A stretch of 64,000 bases of DNA, taken from contig NZ_JABBGJ010000009.1 in the NCBI RefSeq assembly GCF_012927345.1, positions 1 through 64,000 on the forward strand, given 5' to 3'. Within the stretch, counting starts at the first letter, position 1, and each line of letters begins with the position of its first letter. The translations under genes and the position numbers were made by a program. The DNA is from Paraburkholderia polaris (lineage in GTDB: Bacteria > Pseudomonadota > Gammaproteobacteria > Burkholderiales > Burkholderiaceae). Shown in pieces: positions 30,482 through 39,728 of the stretch. The notes below the pieces were generated by a model. It did no database searches, was not told the DNA's origin, and saw only the letters and a program-made list of their open reading frames with translations.

Positions 30482-31378
30482 ATGTCTCAAGCACCACACA
30501 GTAACGACGCGTTTTACGCGCACTACCAGTCGCTGCAATTGCATCGCCACCCGCACGGCGTGCTCGAAATCGTGATGAGCGGCGAGGGCGCGAACAAAAG
30601 CGGGCTTGCCACCGCTAACGCGCGGATGCACTTCGAGCTCGCCGAAATCTGGCGCGATATCGATCGGGATCCCGACACGCGTGTCGCGATCATTCGCGGC
30701 GAGGGCAAGGGCTTTTCGGCCGGTGGCGACCTGCAACTGGTCGAAGACATGGCGACCGATTTCGATGTCCGCGCACGCGTGTGGCGCGAGGCGCGCGATC
30801 TGGTCTACAACGTGATCAATTGCAGCAAGCCGATCGTTTCGGCGATGCACGGGCCGGCGGTCGGCGCGGGGCTGGTGGCCGGGCTGCTCGCCGATATCTC
30901 GATTGCGACGAAGTCGGCGCGCATTATCGATGGTCATACGCGCTTGGGCGTGGCCGCCGGCGATCACGCGGCCATCGTCTGGCCGCTCCTGTGCGGCATG
31001 GCGAAGGCCAAGTATTACCTGCTGCTGTGCGAGCCGGTGAGCGGCGAGGAGGCGGAGCGGATCGGCCTCGTGTCGCTCGCCGTCGACGAAAACGATCTGC
31101 GGCCCAAAGCATTCGAAGTCGCGCAAAAACTGGCCAACGGCTCGCAAACGGCGATTCGTTGGACCAAGTACGCGCTGAACAACTGGCTGCGCTCGGCGGG
31201 GCCTGCGTTCGATACGTCGCTGGCACTGGAATTCATGGGTTTCGCCGGGCCGGATGTGCGCGAAGGCGTGAACTCGCTGCGCGAACGGCGTGCGCCGGAT
31301 TTTGGCGGCGCTGACCCGTGGAGCGGGCAGCCGCGGCACACGCCGGGCAGCAGCGGCTCGGGCGGTGAGCGTTCCTGA
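30482..31378 (+). CDS. Enoyl-CoA hydratase/isomerase family protein
   Basis: A 298-residue crotonase-fold protein. Oxyanion-hole motifs are visible: [20 protein letters not shown] and the [21 protein letters not shown] turn. [28 protein letters not shown] and the C-terminal helices follow. The start is taken at MSQAPHSN (30482). The ATG 30 bp upstream is in frame and equally weak in RBS. It would act on enoyl-CoA or a related thioester, and the exact reaction is not defined by sequence. Confidence 0.85.
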   Translation: MSQAPHSNDAFYAHYQSLQLHRHPHGVLEIVMSGEGANKSGLATANARMHFELAEIWRDIDRDPDTRVAIIRGEGKGFSAGGDLQLVEDMATDFDVRARVWREARDLVYNVINCSKPIVSAMHGPAVGAGLVAGLLADISIATKSARIIDGHTRLGVAAGDHAAIVWPLLCGMAKAKYYLLLCEPVSGEEAERIGLVSLAVDENDLRPKAFEVAQKLANGSQTAIRWTKYALNNWLRSAGPAFDTSLALEFMGFAGPDVREGVNSLRERRAPDFGGADPWSGQPRHTPGSSGSGGERS

Positions 31379-31556
31379 AGCCGGAGGCCGGCGCGTATTG
31401 CGCAAAGCCCCGCCGGTCGGCACTTGAGGTGCAGCGCGAGTCGGGCAAACAGCAGCCCAAACTAAGCGCGGTTCGCGGCGCCGCGCGCGGTATGATCGAA
31501 TCAAACGCGCGCGGGATGGCGCTATTTCCTTCCCTTTATGCAGCGAGGCGACAAGC

Positions 31557-32369
31557 ATGACCGATACACCTGGCACCACGCCGCCCTTTCCCGGCTTTCC
31601 CGGTTTTCCGCCCGCTGAAATGCTCGAACAGATGTGGGGCATGATGCGTCTCTCGCCGTTCGGCTCGGCGTTTTCCGGCGCGCAGGCAGGCAGCAGCCTC
31701 GGGCCGTCGCTGTCGATGATGTCCGACATGATGGCGCCGCTGACCAACGTCGAAGAACTCGACAAACGCATCACCGATATGCGCGCGGTCGAGCAGTGGC
31801 TCAAGCTGAATCTGAACATGCTGCAGTCCGCCATACAGGCGCTTGAAGTGCAGCGCGCCACGCTGGCGACGCTGCGTGCGTTCGGCGCGTTTGCGCAGTC
31901 GTCGATGGCGCAGCCGGCTTCCGCAGCTGCTGCGCCGAGCCCAGCGCCGACCGGGTGGCCGCATCCGGAGGCTGCTTCGGCTGCGGCCAGTGCGAGATCA
32001 TCGGCCGCCGCCGAGCCGGCAACCGACGAAGGCGAGGCCGCCGCAACGCCGTCGTTCGACGCCTCCGCCTGGTGGAATCTGCTGCAGTCGCAGTTCAATC
32101 AGATCGCCCAGTTTGCGATGACGCAGCCAGCTGCGGCAGCCGCCGCATCAGGCGGTTCGGCGACGGATTCGCCGGGAGCAACGGGCGCTTCGGCATCGGC
32201 AACGGACGCAGCTGATGCGCCGGATGAGGCCGCCGCAGACGCAGGGCACGCAACCAAACAGCCGGCAGCGAAGCGGGCAGCGACGTCAACTGCATCGTCA
32301 ACTGCAACGGCCGCGAAGCGCGCAGGCAGTTCGGGCGCCGCTCCGCGAACGACGAAAAAGTCCATTTAA
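31557..32369 (+). CDS. phaM: PHA granule-associated regulator PhaM
   Basis: A 270-residue protein matching the PhaM pattern. The conserved N-terminal domain (FPGFPPAEMLEQMWGMMRLSPFG ... SMMSDMMAPLTNVEELDKRITDMRAVEQWLKLNLNML) is followed by an Ala/Ser/Glu-rich linker and FDASAWWNLLQSQFNQIA. The histone-H1-like tail (residues about 240-270, KQPAAKRAATS, AAKRAG, TTKKSI) is basic. In Ralstonia eutropha PhaM activates PHA synthase and ties granules to the nucleoid through this tail. No phaC is next to it. RBS GCGAGGCG precedes the ATG. Confidence 0.85.
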   Translation: MTDTPGTTPPFPGFPGFPPAEMLEQMWGMMRLSPFGSAFSGAQAGSSLGPSLSMMSDMMAPLTNVEELDKRITDMRAVEQWLKLNLNMLQSAIQALEVQRATLATLRAFGAFAQSSMAQPASAAAAPSPAPTGWPHPEAASAAASARSSAAAEPATDEGEAAATPSFDASAWWNLLQSQFNQIAQFAMTQPAAAAAASGGSATDSPGATGASASATDAADAPDEAAADAGHATKQPAAKRAATSTASSTATAAKRAGSSGAAPRTTKKSI

Positions 32370-32954
32370 CGGCAGAAGTGACGTTGGGCGGCGCGACCCA
32401 TGCGACGACGGCGCAAAGCCCGGCGGACCGGCGGTGCAAAACGAAGCGAATTCGCCGCCTGTCATGCTTTTGACCCCGATCGTCAGCCACACTCCGCGAA
32501 TCGGGTCGTTTATTGAGAGAGGTCAATCAGGCACCGGAATTGCGCCTGCTTGTGCACGGGATCCGTAAAGTCAGCGTGCTATCATTGTGTAAGATTTGTT
32601 TGGCTTTTGGGCGTGCGCTGAAAACAACCAATCCAGCCGCCCTTGCTCCATTCGCCGCCGGTATCCCCGGCGCAGGGCTGGACAGTGCGGATTCATCGCA
32701 AACTGGCTCGACCTCAGGCATAGGGTATCCCTCACCCACGGTTGGCCGCGTAGCGCGTAACTTCTGGTTAGCCGCGCCGCGCAAACGCCGGACTTCTTTG
32801 CTGCCCGGTGCATCTAGGCGGCCGATTACCGCGTAAAATTGAATGCTTGGCCGATAAACGGCGTACAAAACGGTGCGTTTCGTTCGTCATCAGCAAAAGT
32901 ACTACACGTAGTAGTTACAGACACAGACAGTATGCGCAGAACAGGGGTGGGACT
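32370..32954. other. Intergenic region with palindrome upstream of a ferritin-like gene
   Basis: 585 bp between phaM and the ferritin-like gene. The only clear signal is TACTAC-AC-GTAGTA (32900-32913), a perfect 6-bp-arm palindrome 42 bp before the start codon. A T-rich patch near 32585-32610 could hold a promoter. No RNA gene or ORF is supported. Confidence 0.5.
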
Positions 32955-33827
32955 ATGAACACCATGCTTTATCCGGAACTTTATAAATCGCTCGAATCCG
33001 TTCGATGGGACATGGAGAAAGACATTCCCTGGGACAAGTTCGATGCATCGCTATTGACCGACGAGCAGGCCGCGACGATCAAGATGAACGCGATCACCGA
33101 ATGGTCAGCGTTGCCCGCTACGGAAATGTTCCTCCGTGACAACCATCACGACAGCGATTTCTCCGCGTTCATGAGCGTGTGGTTCTTTGAAGAACAGAAG
33201 CATTCGCTGGTGCTGATGGAATATCTGCGCCGCTTCAAGCCGGAAATGTGCCCGACCGAAGAAGAACTGCATGCGGTGCGCTTCGAATTCGATCCGGCGC
33301 CGCCGCTCGAAACGCTGATGCTGCACTTCTGCGGCGAAATCCGCCTGAATCACTGGTATCGCCGTGCTGCCGAATGGCACACCGAGCCGGTCATCAAAGC
33401 CATCTACGAAACCATTTCGCGCGACGAAGCGCGTCATGGCGGCGCGTATCTGCGCTACATGAAGAAGGCGATGGTGCAGACCGGCGACATCGCGCGTGCT
33501 GCGTTCGCCAAGATTGGCGTCCTGATGGCGTCGGCGCGCCGCACGGAAAAGCCGCTGCACCCGACCAATCTGCACGTGAATCAGGCTCTGTTCCCGCGCG
33601 ACACGATTCAATCGCGTCTGCCCGATCCGGAATGGCTCGAGCGCTGGCTCGACGAACAAATCCGTTTCGACGACGGCTGGGAAAAGAAAGTGGTCGAGCG
33701 GATTCTGCACAACCTGTCGATTCTGTTCGAGCGCACGTTCAATACGGCGCAGGAATTGAACCGTTATCGCAAGGAAGTCGTCGCGCGCCTGCAGGCCGAT
33801 CAGAAATCGGCTGAACAGCCGGCTTGA
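32955..33827 (+). CDS. Di-iron ferritin-like / acyl-ACP desaturase-like protein
   Basis: A 290-residue all-helical protein. Two carboxylate-His motifs for a di-iron centre are visible: FFEEQKHSLVLMEYL (E-x-x-H) and SRDEARHGGAYL (D/E-x-x-H), with extra carboxylates in MNAITEWSALPATEMF and HFCGEIRLNHWYRRAAEWH. This spacing is typical of the ferritin/R2 superfamily and close to acyl-ACP desaturases. A desaturase or related oxygenase role is likely but its substrate is not known. An AGGGGTGGG RBS supports the ATG at 32955; the upstream frame to 32808 is not coding. Confidence 0.8.
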   Translation: MNTMLYPELYKSLESVRWDMEKDIPWDKFDASLLTDEQAATIKMNAITEWSALPATEMFLRDNHHDSDFSAFMSVWFFEEQKHSLVLMEYLRRFKPEMCPTEEELHAVRFEFDPAPPLETLMLHFCGEIRLNHWYRRAAEWHTEPVIKAIYETISRDEARHGGAYLRYMKKAMVQTGDIARAAFAKIGVLMASARRTEKPLHPTNLHVNQALFPRDTIQSRLPDPEWLERWLDEQIRFDDGWEKKVVERILHNLSILFERTFNTAQELNRYRKEVVARLQADQKSAEQPA

Positions 33828-33911
33828 TGGGTTCAGGTTCGCGGGCTCGAGTCTGCGAGCTTGATTAGGACTCGGCGCTAGCGCCGCGAACTGGTTTAAG
33901 GTTTCAGGAAT

Positions 33912-33945
33912 GGCCCGGCAGGCGAGAGCTTGCTGGGCCGTTTTG
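33912..33945 (+). terminator. Intrinsic terminator after the ferritin-like gene
   Basis: GGCCCGGCAGGC-GAGA-GCTTGCTGGGCC forms a 12-bp stem with two G-U wobbles, followed by GTTTTG. Confidence 0.85.
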
Positions 33946-34003
33946 CTTCATGCCGTTCGCCGTGTATCGTGGCGGCACTTCTTTTTTTCTTTGCGACTCC
34001 GTC

Positions 34004-34486
34004 ATGGCCGCCACTTTTGAACGCAAGATTTTTACGCGCGATGCGCTGGTGAAGCTTCGCGCTTCGATGCCCACGCCGGTTGTATTTACCAACGGCGTGT
34101 TCGACATCCTGCATCGCGGGCATGTGACTTATCTTGCCGACGCCAAAGCGCTCGGCGCTTGCCTGATTGTCGGCGTCAATAGCGATGCTTCAGTGCGCAT
34201 GCTAGGCAAGGGGGATGACCGGCCGATCAATAACGAGGCCGATCGGATGGCTTTGCTGGCGGCGCTGGAGAGTGTCGATTACGTGGTTTGCTTTGGCGAG
34301 AAGACGCCCGTGGAGCTGATTTCCGCGCTGCAGCCGGACGTGCTCGTCAAAGGCGGCGACTACGACATGGATGCTTTGCCCGAATCAGCCATTGTGCGGG
34401 GATGGGGCGGCAAGGCTGTGGCGATTCCCTTCGAGCATGAGCGCTCGACCACTGCGTTATTGAAGAAGGTTCGCGCGCAAGGGTGA
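34004..34486 (+). CDS. hldC: D-glycero-beta-manno-heptose-1-phosphate adenylyltransferase
   Basis: A 160-residue nucleotidyltransferase making ADP-D-glycero-manno-heptose for the LPS inner core. The cytidylyltransferase-like signature is FTNGVFDILHRGHVTYL (H-x-G-H at 37-40), then GVNSDASVRMLGKGDDRPIN, LVKGGDYDMDALPE and HERSTTALLKK. It is the C-terminal half of E. coli HldE as a free protein. HldA, the kinase half, is encoded elsewhere. The ATG at 34004 removes a T-rich 18-codon extension that would be atypical. Confidence 0.93.
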   Translation: MAATFERKIFTRDALVKLRASMPTPVVFTNGVFDILHRGHVTYLADAKALGACLIVGVNSDASVRMLGKGDDRPINNEADRMALLAALESVDYVVCFGEKTPVELISALQPDVLVKGGDYDMDALPESAIVRGWGGKAVAIPFEHERSTTALLKKVRAQG

Positions 34487-34546
34487 TGCGTTTGTCCGGG
34501 CGCCGCTTTCTTCTCTTCGCCGAAGCTGAGCGCAACGCTGGGGCCC

Positions 34547-34564
34547 GGCGCTACTTCTAGCGCC
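34547..34564. terminator. Hairpin between converging genes
   Basis: GGCGCTA-CTTC-TAGCGCC, a perfect 7-bp stem with no T-tract, lies between hldC and the small membrane protein gene. Possible weak terminator. Confidence 0.4.
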
Positions 34565-34577
34565 AGCCGCCGCTTCG

Positions 34578-34817
34578 TTACTGAGGCAGTGCCGATGCCG
34601 CTATCGGCGCCGCTGGCGCCGGACCGCCTACGACCGCCTGGTCGGCCGCTTCGGCTGCCGTGACGGGTTGCACCTTCAACGACTCCGCACGGAACTGGCG
34701 ATTAAGGTGGTTCGGCTCGCGGCTGCCGGCTGTGGGCGTCGGGCCGAATACGCCGCGCATCGCGACGAATGCCAGCATGTTGGCAAGAAACAATATGGCG
34801 ATCAGCCAGCGCAGCAT
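34578..34817 (-). CDS. Small single-pass membrane protein downstream of coaX
   Basis: A 79-residue protein. Residues 1-22 are a membrane helix or uncleaved signal (MLRWLIAILFLANMLAFVAM) followed by a short periplasmic segment (PNHLNRQFRAESLKVQPV) and an Ala/Pro tail. It follows coaX on the same strand after a 53-bp gap and is probably part of the birA-coaX operon. The segment resembles the membrane-anchor part of SPOR proteins, but no SPOR domain follows. Function unknown. Confidence 0.72.
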   Translation of the reverse strand: MLRWLIAILFLANMLAFVAMRGVFGPTPTAGSREPNHLNRQFRAESLKVQPVTAAEAADQAVVGGPAPAAPIAASALPQ

Positions 34818-34870
34818 CGTTAGTATTCCCCGTCGATAAGTTCAGCCACCGCTATCCGTATGGCCGCGAC

Positions 34871-35686
34871 TCAGGCGTCGCGTTCCATCGCGCGTTCGGC
34901 AGCAATCAGTGCAAGCCCCGACAGCACCAGCGAATCGTGGCGAGTATGCGGCACTTTTAGCGCACTTGTCACTTCGTCCACGGCGCCGCCGCTCACCACC
35001 AGACGCACCGGCACCTGCCATTCGTCCTGCAAGTCACGCCACATGCGCTCGATCAAACCGGCTTGCGCCAACGTGCAACCGGCCGACAACGAGCGCGGCG
35101 TATCGGTCGCGAAGAACGGGCCGTGGCGATCGCGGTCAGCCGTGGCGTCCGCGTCGAGCAAGCCGCGCGCCGCGTTGGCGTCGAGCGTCGGCAATTGCGC
35201 CGTGTGCTCGCCTAGCGAGCGCATCATCAAGGTCCAGCCTGGCGCAATCAGGCCGCCGACAAAGCAGCCGTCCGCACGCAACGCTTCGAGCGTGGTCGCC
35301 GTGCCGAACGTCGCAATGAGCAGATTCTCGCCGGGAAACGCCGCGTGCGCGCCAATCAGGCCGGCCCAACGATCGCTGCCGAGCGCATGCGGCGTTGTGT
35401 AGCTATTGGTCACACCGCATTGCTGCGCGCAGGCGCGGATCGTCGTGCGCGGCAGTTGCGGCCAGCGGGCGTCGAGTAGTGCGTCAATCCGCGTCGCGAC
35501 ACTTTCGCCAGCGACGTTCGATAACCATGCGCCGCCCGGTGCCGGCAAATTCGACCAGTCAGGTTGGTCAGCGCCGCCGTGGGCAAGTGCGCCGGCTGCG
35601 ATTGGCTTGCCGTCTGGCTGCACCAGCGCCCACTTGATGCGGCTATTGCCTGCATCGATCAACAGACAAGGCGCGCCGCTCGTCAT
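34871..35686 (-). CDS. coaX: Type III pantothenate kinase
   Basis: A 271-residue ASKHA-fold kinase catalysing the first step of CoA synthesis, pantothenate to 4'-phosphopantothenate. The motifs are [12 protein letters not shown] (D-x-G-N-S), [21 protein letters not shown] (phosphate loop) and GGLIAPGW. The ATG lies inside the birA stop (4-bp ATGA overlap), so the genes are translationally coupled, the order found in many betaproteobacteria. CoaX enzymes need a monovalent cation and are not feedback-inhibited by CoA. Confidence 0.95.
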   Translation of the reverse strand: MTSGAPCLLIDAGNSRIKWALVQPDGKPIAAGALAHGGADQPDWSNLPAPGGAWLSNVAGESVATRIDALLDARWPQLPRTTIRACAQQCGVTNSYTTPHALGSDRWAGLIGAHAAFPGENLLIATFGTATTLEALRADGCFVGGLIAPGWTLMMRSLGEHTAQLPTLDANAARGLLDADATADRDRHGPFFATDTPRSLSAGCTLAQAGLIERMWRDLQDEWQVPVRLVVSGGAVDEVTSALKVPHTRHDSLVLSGLALIAAERAMERDA

Positions 35687-36588
35687 GCAGCACCGTCGGC
35701 CAGACGCAGCGAGACGTCACCGGTCGCCACGCTCAGACGGCCTGCCGCCGTGTTGAGCAGCAGTTGCCCGCGCTCGTCGACGCCCGCCGCCACGCCGCGC
35801 GCCAGCTCTTGACCTTGCTCCAGTAGCACGACTTCGCGGCCAGCGTAGGCGTGCACGGCGTTCCAGCGCGCCTGGAACGGCGCGAAGCCTTCCGCGCCGA
35901 AGCGCTGCAACGCGGGTTCGAGCGCGCTCAGTTCCGCCGCCAGCGTATCGGTGAGGTTCGCATTCGGCAGCGCGCGTTGCAGCGCGGTCGGCACGGTGCC
36001 GCGCGCTTGCGCCGGCACGTCCGCGTTCAGCGCGCCGACCTTGGCGGCGAGCTCGTCCGCGCCCTTCACATTGGTGCCGATACCGATCACCACAGCGCTC
36101 GCGTCATCCGTGCTCCACGCGGTTTCGATCAGGATGCCGGCCAGCTTGTCGCCTTCGAGCAGGACGTCATTGGGCCACTTCAGTGCGATCTGTCCGGGGC
36201 CTGCGACCGGCAAGGAGCGCAGCCCGTCGACCAGCGCCACGCCCACCGCGAGGCTCAAGCCTGCCAGCCCTTCGAGCGGGCGCGGCAGCACGCACGCCAC
36301 CGAAAACAGCAGCGCATTGCCCGGCTCCGCATACCACGGGCGGCCACGGCGGCCGCGGCCCGCGGTTTGCAGATACGCGACCCGCACGATCGGCCGCGGC
36401 AGCGCGCCGGCTTTGCGCGGCAATGCTTTGACGCGCGTCATCAGGTCGGCGTTGGTCGAGCCGGTTTCCTCGACGATTTCAATCGGCCAGTCTTGCGCGT
36501 GCGGACCGAATAGCGCGACGGCGCGCTCGCGGTCGATGCGCCAGTCGGGAGCCGCAGCGGCTTGGGGTGGGGTCTTGGAGGCGTTCAT
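35683..36588 (-). CDS. birA: Biotin-[acetyl-CoA-carboxylase] ligase
   Basis: A 301-residue biotin protein ligase that makes biotinyl-AMP and attaches biotin to AccB. Active-site motifs are [10 protein letters not shown] (41-50), the biotinyl loop [11 protein letters not shown] (75-85), [19 protein letters not shown] (137-155) and GIGTNVK. Only about 40 residues precede the catalytic domain, so the DNA-binding helix-turn-helix of E. coli BirA is absent and this is a ligase without repressor function. It is divergent from the Mla-type permease gene. Confidence 0.95.
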   Translation of the reverse strand: MNASKTPPQAAAAPDWRIDRERAVALFGPHAQDWPIEIVEETGSTNADLMTRVKALPRKAGALPRPIVRVAYLQTAGRGRRGRPWYAEPGNALLFSVACVLPRPLEGLAGLSLAVGVALVDGLRSLPVAGPGQIALKWPNDVLLEGDKLAGILIETAWSTDDASAVVIGIGTNVKGADELAAKVGALNADVPAQARGTVPTALQRALPNANLTDTLAAELSALEPALQRFGAEGFAPFQARWNAVHAYAGREVVLLEQGQELARGVAAGVDERGQLLLNTAAGRLSVATGDVSLRLADGAA

Positions 36589-36658
36589 GTCTCATATTGT
36601 AGCGACAGCGAACGCTGTGAGCCCGCGAGCACGGTCCATCCGCCACGCCTTCGTTACA

Positions 36659-37828
36659 ATGGCCCTTAATCCGATAACCAGATTGCAGCGATCCTTGAAC
36701 TACGACACTCCGCCCGGCCTCGAAGTCGCGGCAGGCAGCCAAGGCAAGATCGTCCGGCTTTCGGGCCAGTGGACGGCGCTCGCGCTCGCACGCGACAAGG
36801 CCACCGGCCACGTGATCCCGCTGTTGCGCTCGCTGGTCGGCGCTGAAGGCATCCGGCAGTGGGACCTGTCGCGTATCGACCGGATGGACCATGTGGGCGG
36901 TCAGGCACTGTGGCGCGTGTGGGGCCACAAGATGCCTCCGGACACTACGCTCACCGATACGCAACGCGATATTTTCGAGCGCATTGCACTGCTCGACACG
37001 GTGCGCGAAAAGGCCGAGCCGGTGGTCAAGTTCGACCCGTTCACCCGGCTGGGTCTCGCGATCTTCTCGTTTTTCGAGCACCTGTACGGTGGATTCGGCA
37101 TGCTTGGACAGGTTGTGATCGATCTGTTCGCGATCCTGCGCAAACCGAAGATCACGCCGTGGACCGAAATCTCCGCGAACGTCTATAACGCCGGCACCAA
37201 GGCGTTGCCGATCACCGCGCTGGTCGCGTTCCTGATCGGCATTGTGTTGAGCTATCTGTCGGCGCAACAACTGCGGCTTTTTGGCGCGAATCAGTACATT
37301 GTCAATATTCTTGGGCTGTCGGTGATTCGCGAACTGGGGCCGGTGCTGTCGGCGATTCTGGTGGCGGGCCGCTCGGGCTCGGCGATTACCGCGCAGATCG
37401 GCGTCATGCGCGTCACCGAAGAACTCGACGCCATGCGCGTGATGGGCATCCCGCATGGCCTGCGGCTGATCCTGCCGCGCGTGGTCGCGCTCGGCGTGGC
37501 CATGCCGCTCCTCGTGATGTGGACCAACATCATCGCGTTGACCGGTGGCGCGCTCGCCGCGAAGATCGTGCTCGGCATCGACATGAGCTACTTCGCGCGC
37601 GCATTGCCGAGCGTCGTGCCGGTCGCCAATTTGTGGATCGGCCTGGGCAAGGGCGTCGCGTTCGGTATGCTGATCGCGATCGTCGGCTGTCATTTCGGCT
37701 TCCGTATCAAGGCGAATTCGCAAAGCCTCGGCGAAGGCACGACGACCTCGGTGGTGACCTCGATCACTATCGTAATTCTCGCGGACGCGGTGTTCGCGAT
37801 CCTCTTCCAGAACGTGGGGCTAGGATGA
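36659..37828 (+). CDS. MlaE-type ABC permease with N-terminal STAS domain
   Basis: A 389-residue permease of an MCE lipid transporter. Residues about 25-110 form a STAS-like domain (VRLSGQWTALALARDK ... WDLSRIDRMDHVGGQALWRVWG), equal to MlaB but fused here. The MlaE part (about 150-389) has its helices and signatures: NIAYNAGTKALPITALVAFLIG-like text, NILGLSVIRELGPVLSAILVAGRSGSAITAQIGVMRVTEELDAMRVMG and FRIKANSQSLGEGTTTSVV. It moves lipid between membranes with the ATPase and MCE proteins that follow. The start is the ATG at 36659, in the divergent region with birA. Confidence 0.92.
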   Translation: MALNPITRLQRSLNYDTPPGLEVAAGSQGKIVRLSGQWTALALARDKATGHVIPLLRSLVGAEGIRQWDLSRIDRMDHVGGQALWRVWGHKMPPDTTLTDTQRDIFERIALLDTVREKAEPVVKFDPFTRLGLAIFSFFEHLYGGFGMLGQVVIDLFAILRKPKITPWTEISANVYNAGTKALPITALVAFLIGIVLSYLSAQQLRLFGANQYIVNILGLSVIRELGPVLSAILVAGRSGSAITAQIGVMRVTEELDAMRVMGIPHGLRLILPRVVALGVAMPLLVMWTNIIALTGGALAAKIVLGIDMSYFARALPSVVPVANLWIGLGKGVAFGMLIAIVGCHFGFRIKANSQSLGEGTTTSVVTSITIVILADAVFAILFQNVGLG

Positions 37829-38703
37829 TCGCGCCACTCACCCAGGCCGTGCGCGGCCAACCGATGCCCGAGATCGCCGAGCCGGTGATCGAAGTGATCG
37901 ACATCACCAAGCGCTACGGCCGCAACATCGTGCATCAGCATCTGAATTTCGACGTGCGGCGCGGCGAGATCGTCTCGATCGTCGGCGGGTCGGGCTCGGG
38001 CAAGACCACACTGGTGCGGCAGATTCTTGGGCTGGAGCGGCCGTCGTCGGGAACCATCAAGCTGTTCGATGAGGACATTGCCACTATTTCGCCTGAAGCC
38101 GCGCTGCTTATGCGCAGCCGCTCCGGGATGCTGTTTCAGCGCGGCGCGCTGTTCTCGTCGCTCTCGGTGTTCGACAACATCGCGCAGCCGTTGCGCGAAC
38201 TCGGCAAGGTGCCTGAAGACCTGCTGCGCGACATCGTGATGCTCAAGCTCGAGATGGTCGGCCTGCCGTGCAAGCATGCGTCGAAGATGCCGTCGGCGCT
38301 CTCGGGCGGGATGATCAAGCGCGTGGGTATTGCGCGCGCCATCGCGCTCGAGCCCGAGCTGCTGTTTCTCGACGAACCGACCGCCGGCCTCGATCCGCAG
38401 GCGTCCGACGAATTCGTCGAACTGATTTCCGCGCTGCATCGCGCGCTCGGTCTGACGGTGGTGATGGTCACGCACGATCTCGACACGATGATCGCGCTGT
38501 CCACCCGCGTCGCCGTGCTGGCGGATCGCAAGGTGCTGGTCGCGGCGCCGGTCGAAGAGGCGGCGGGCGTCGATCATCCATTTATCCGCGAATATTTCCT
38601 CGGCCTGCGCGGGCGTCGCGCGCTGCAGGCGCTGCCGCCGGAACGCCGCGCGAAATTGCCACGCGCGGCACTCGAGTCGGCATCGTCCGAATTGCCGCTG
38701 TGA
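37825..38703 (+). CDS. MlaF-type ABC transporter ATPase
   Basis: A 292-residue ATP-binding subunit. Walker A is GGSGSGKTT, the Q-loop region LFQRGALFSSLSVFDNIAQPLREL is typical of MlaF, the signature is ALSGGMIKRVGIARAI, Walker B is LLFLDEPTAGLDP and the switch is THDLDT. The C-terminal ~40 residues (RRALQALPPERRAKLPRAALE) form an extension. Its ATG overlaps the permease stop (ATGA), so it is translationally coupled. It powers lipid movement by the MCE complex. Confidence 0.94.
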   Translation: MIAPLTQAVRGQPMPEIAEPVIEVIDITKRYGRNIVHQHLNFDVRRGEIVSIVGGSGSGKTTLVRQILGLERPSSGTIKLFDEDIATISPEAALLMRSRSGMLFQRGALFSSLSVFDNIAQPLRELGKVPEDLLRDIVMLKLEMVGLPCKHASKMPSALSGGMIKRVGIARAIALEPELLFLDEPTAGLDPQASDEFVELISALHRALGLTVVMVTHDLDTMIALSTRVAVLADRKVLVAAPVEEAAGVDHPFIREYFLGLRGRRALQALPPERRAKLPRAALESASSELPL

Positions 38704-38719
38704 ACCAGGGAACCTGACA

Positions 38720-39694
38720 ATGGAAAACAAATCACATGCCTTCTGGGCAGGGCTCTTCACGGTGGCCTTGCTGGCTGCAATCGCAGTGGCGGCTTTTTTG
38801 TTCAACGTCGACCGTTCCGTGCGAGTGCCGTACGATCTGATTGCGCGCACCAACGTGACCGGCTTGTATACCGACGCGGCGGTGCGCTATCGCGGGCTTG
38901 ACGTCGGCAAGGTGCAGTCGATCAAATTCGATCGGGATCATCCCGGACAGATTCTGATCCGCATCCTCGTCGATACGCACGCGCCGATTACGCACTCCAC
39001 GTTCGGCAGCCTCGGGTTCCAGGGCGTGACGGGTATCGCCTTCATCCAGCTGGATGACAATGGGCGCGATCCGACGCCGCTCGCGTCGTCAGCGAAAGAG
39101 GTGGCGCAATTGCCGATGCGTCCGGGCTTGCTTGATCAGTTGCAGCAGCGCGGCGACGTCTTGCTGCGCAAACTCGAGAGAGTCACAGACGACGTCGACA
39201 ATCTGTTGTCGCCGGAAATGGTCAGCCAGTTGCAGGGCACGGCGGCGAGCATTCAGAAGGCCGCCGACGGCGTCGCCACGCTGACCCAGCAGATGGCGCC
39301 GGTCACGGGCAAGTTGCCCGCCACGCTCAACGAGCTGGATCGCACGCTGGCGTCGACCAATCAGTTGATCACCAGTCTGAACCGCCCGGACGGGCCGTTC
39401 GAGACCAACCTGAACAAGGTCGGGACGGCGGCGCAGCAAGCGGGCGACGCGTTGGTGTCGATGGACAGTTCGATACAGGAGTTGTCGGCGCGCGTCGGTT
39501 ACGACACGCTGCCGCGGGTCAATTCACTTGCCGAAGACGTGCGCTCCGCGGCCCGTTCGGTGGACCGCGCTGCCGACACGTTCAGCACCAATCCGCGCAG
39601 CGTGCTGTTCGGTGCGCCGGGTGCGGCGCCAGGCCCTGGCGAAGCTGGCTTCACGTGGCCCGCCGCCCGCGCCGCTGCGCACGCTGCCCAATGA
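38720..39694 (+). CDS. MCE-domain (MlaD-like) lipid-transfer protein
   Basis: A 324-residue inner-membrane-anchored protein. One N-terminal helix (about residues 9-28) precedes the MCE domain (RVPYDLIARTNVTGLYTDAAVRYRGLDVGKVQSIKF, then GSLGFQGVTGIAFIQLDD). A long helical, coiled-coil-prone tail (about 130-300) is like that of PqiB/MlaD relatives and can form a channel-like hexamer. It is next to its ATPase (16 bp) and upstream of the auxiliary lipoprotein. The cargo is most likely phospholipid. Confidence 0.92.
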   Translation: MENKSHAFWAGLFTVALLAAIAVAAFLFNVDRSVRVPYDLIARTNVTGLYTDAAVRYRGLDVGKVQSIKFDRDHPGQILIRILVDTHAPITHSTFGSLGFQGVTGIAFIQLDDNGRDPTPLASSAKEVAQLPMRPGLLDQLQQRGDVLLRKLERVTDDVDNLLSPEMVSQLQGTAASIQKAADGVATLTQQMAPVTGKLPATLNELDRTLASTNQLITSLNRPDGPFETNLNKVGTAAQQAGDALVSMDSSIQELSARVGYDTLPRVNSLAEDVRSAARSVDRAADTFSTNPRSVLFGAPGAAPGPGEAGFTWPAARAAAHAAQ

Positions 39695-39728
39695 AATGAT
39701 TTGAAGGTTTTGAAGAAGGAATATGGTT

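Noticed and set aside
30449..32098. A 549-codon minus-strand frame across the enoyl-CoA hydratase and phaM
   Set aside because: Spans two real genes on the opposite strand, with repetitive Arg-rich content.
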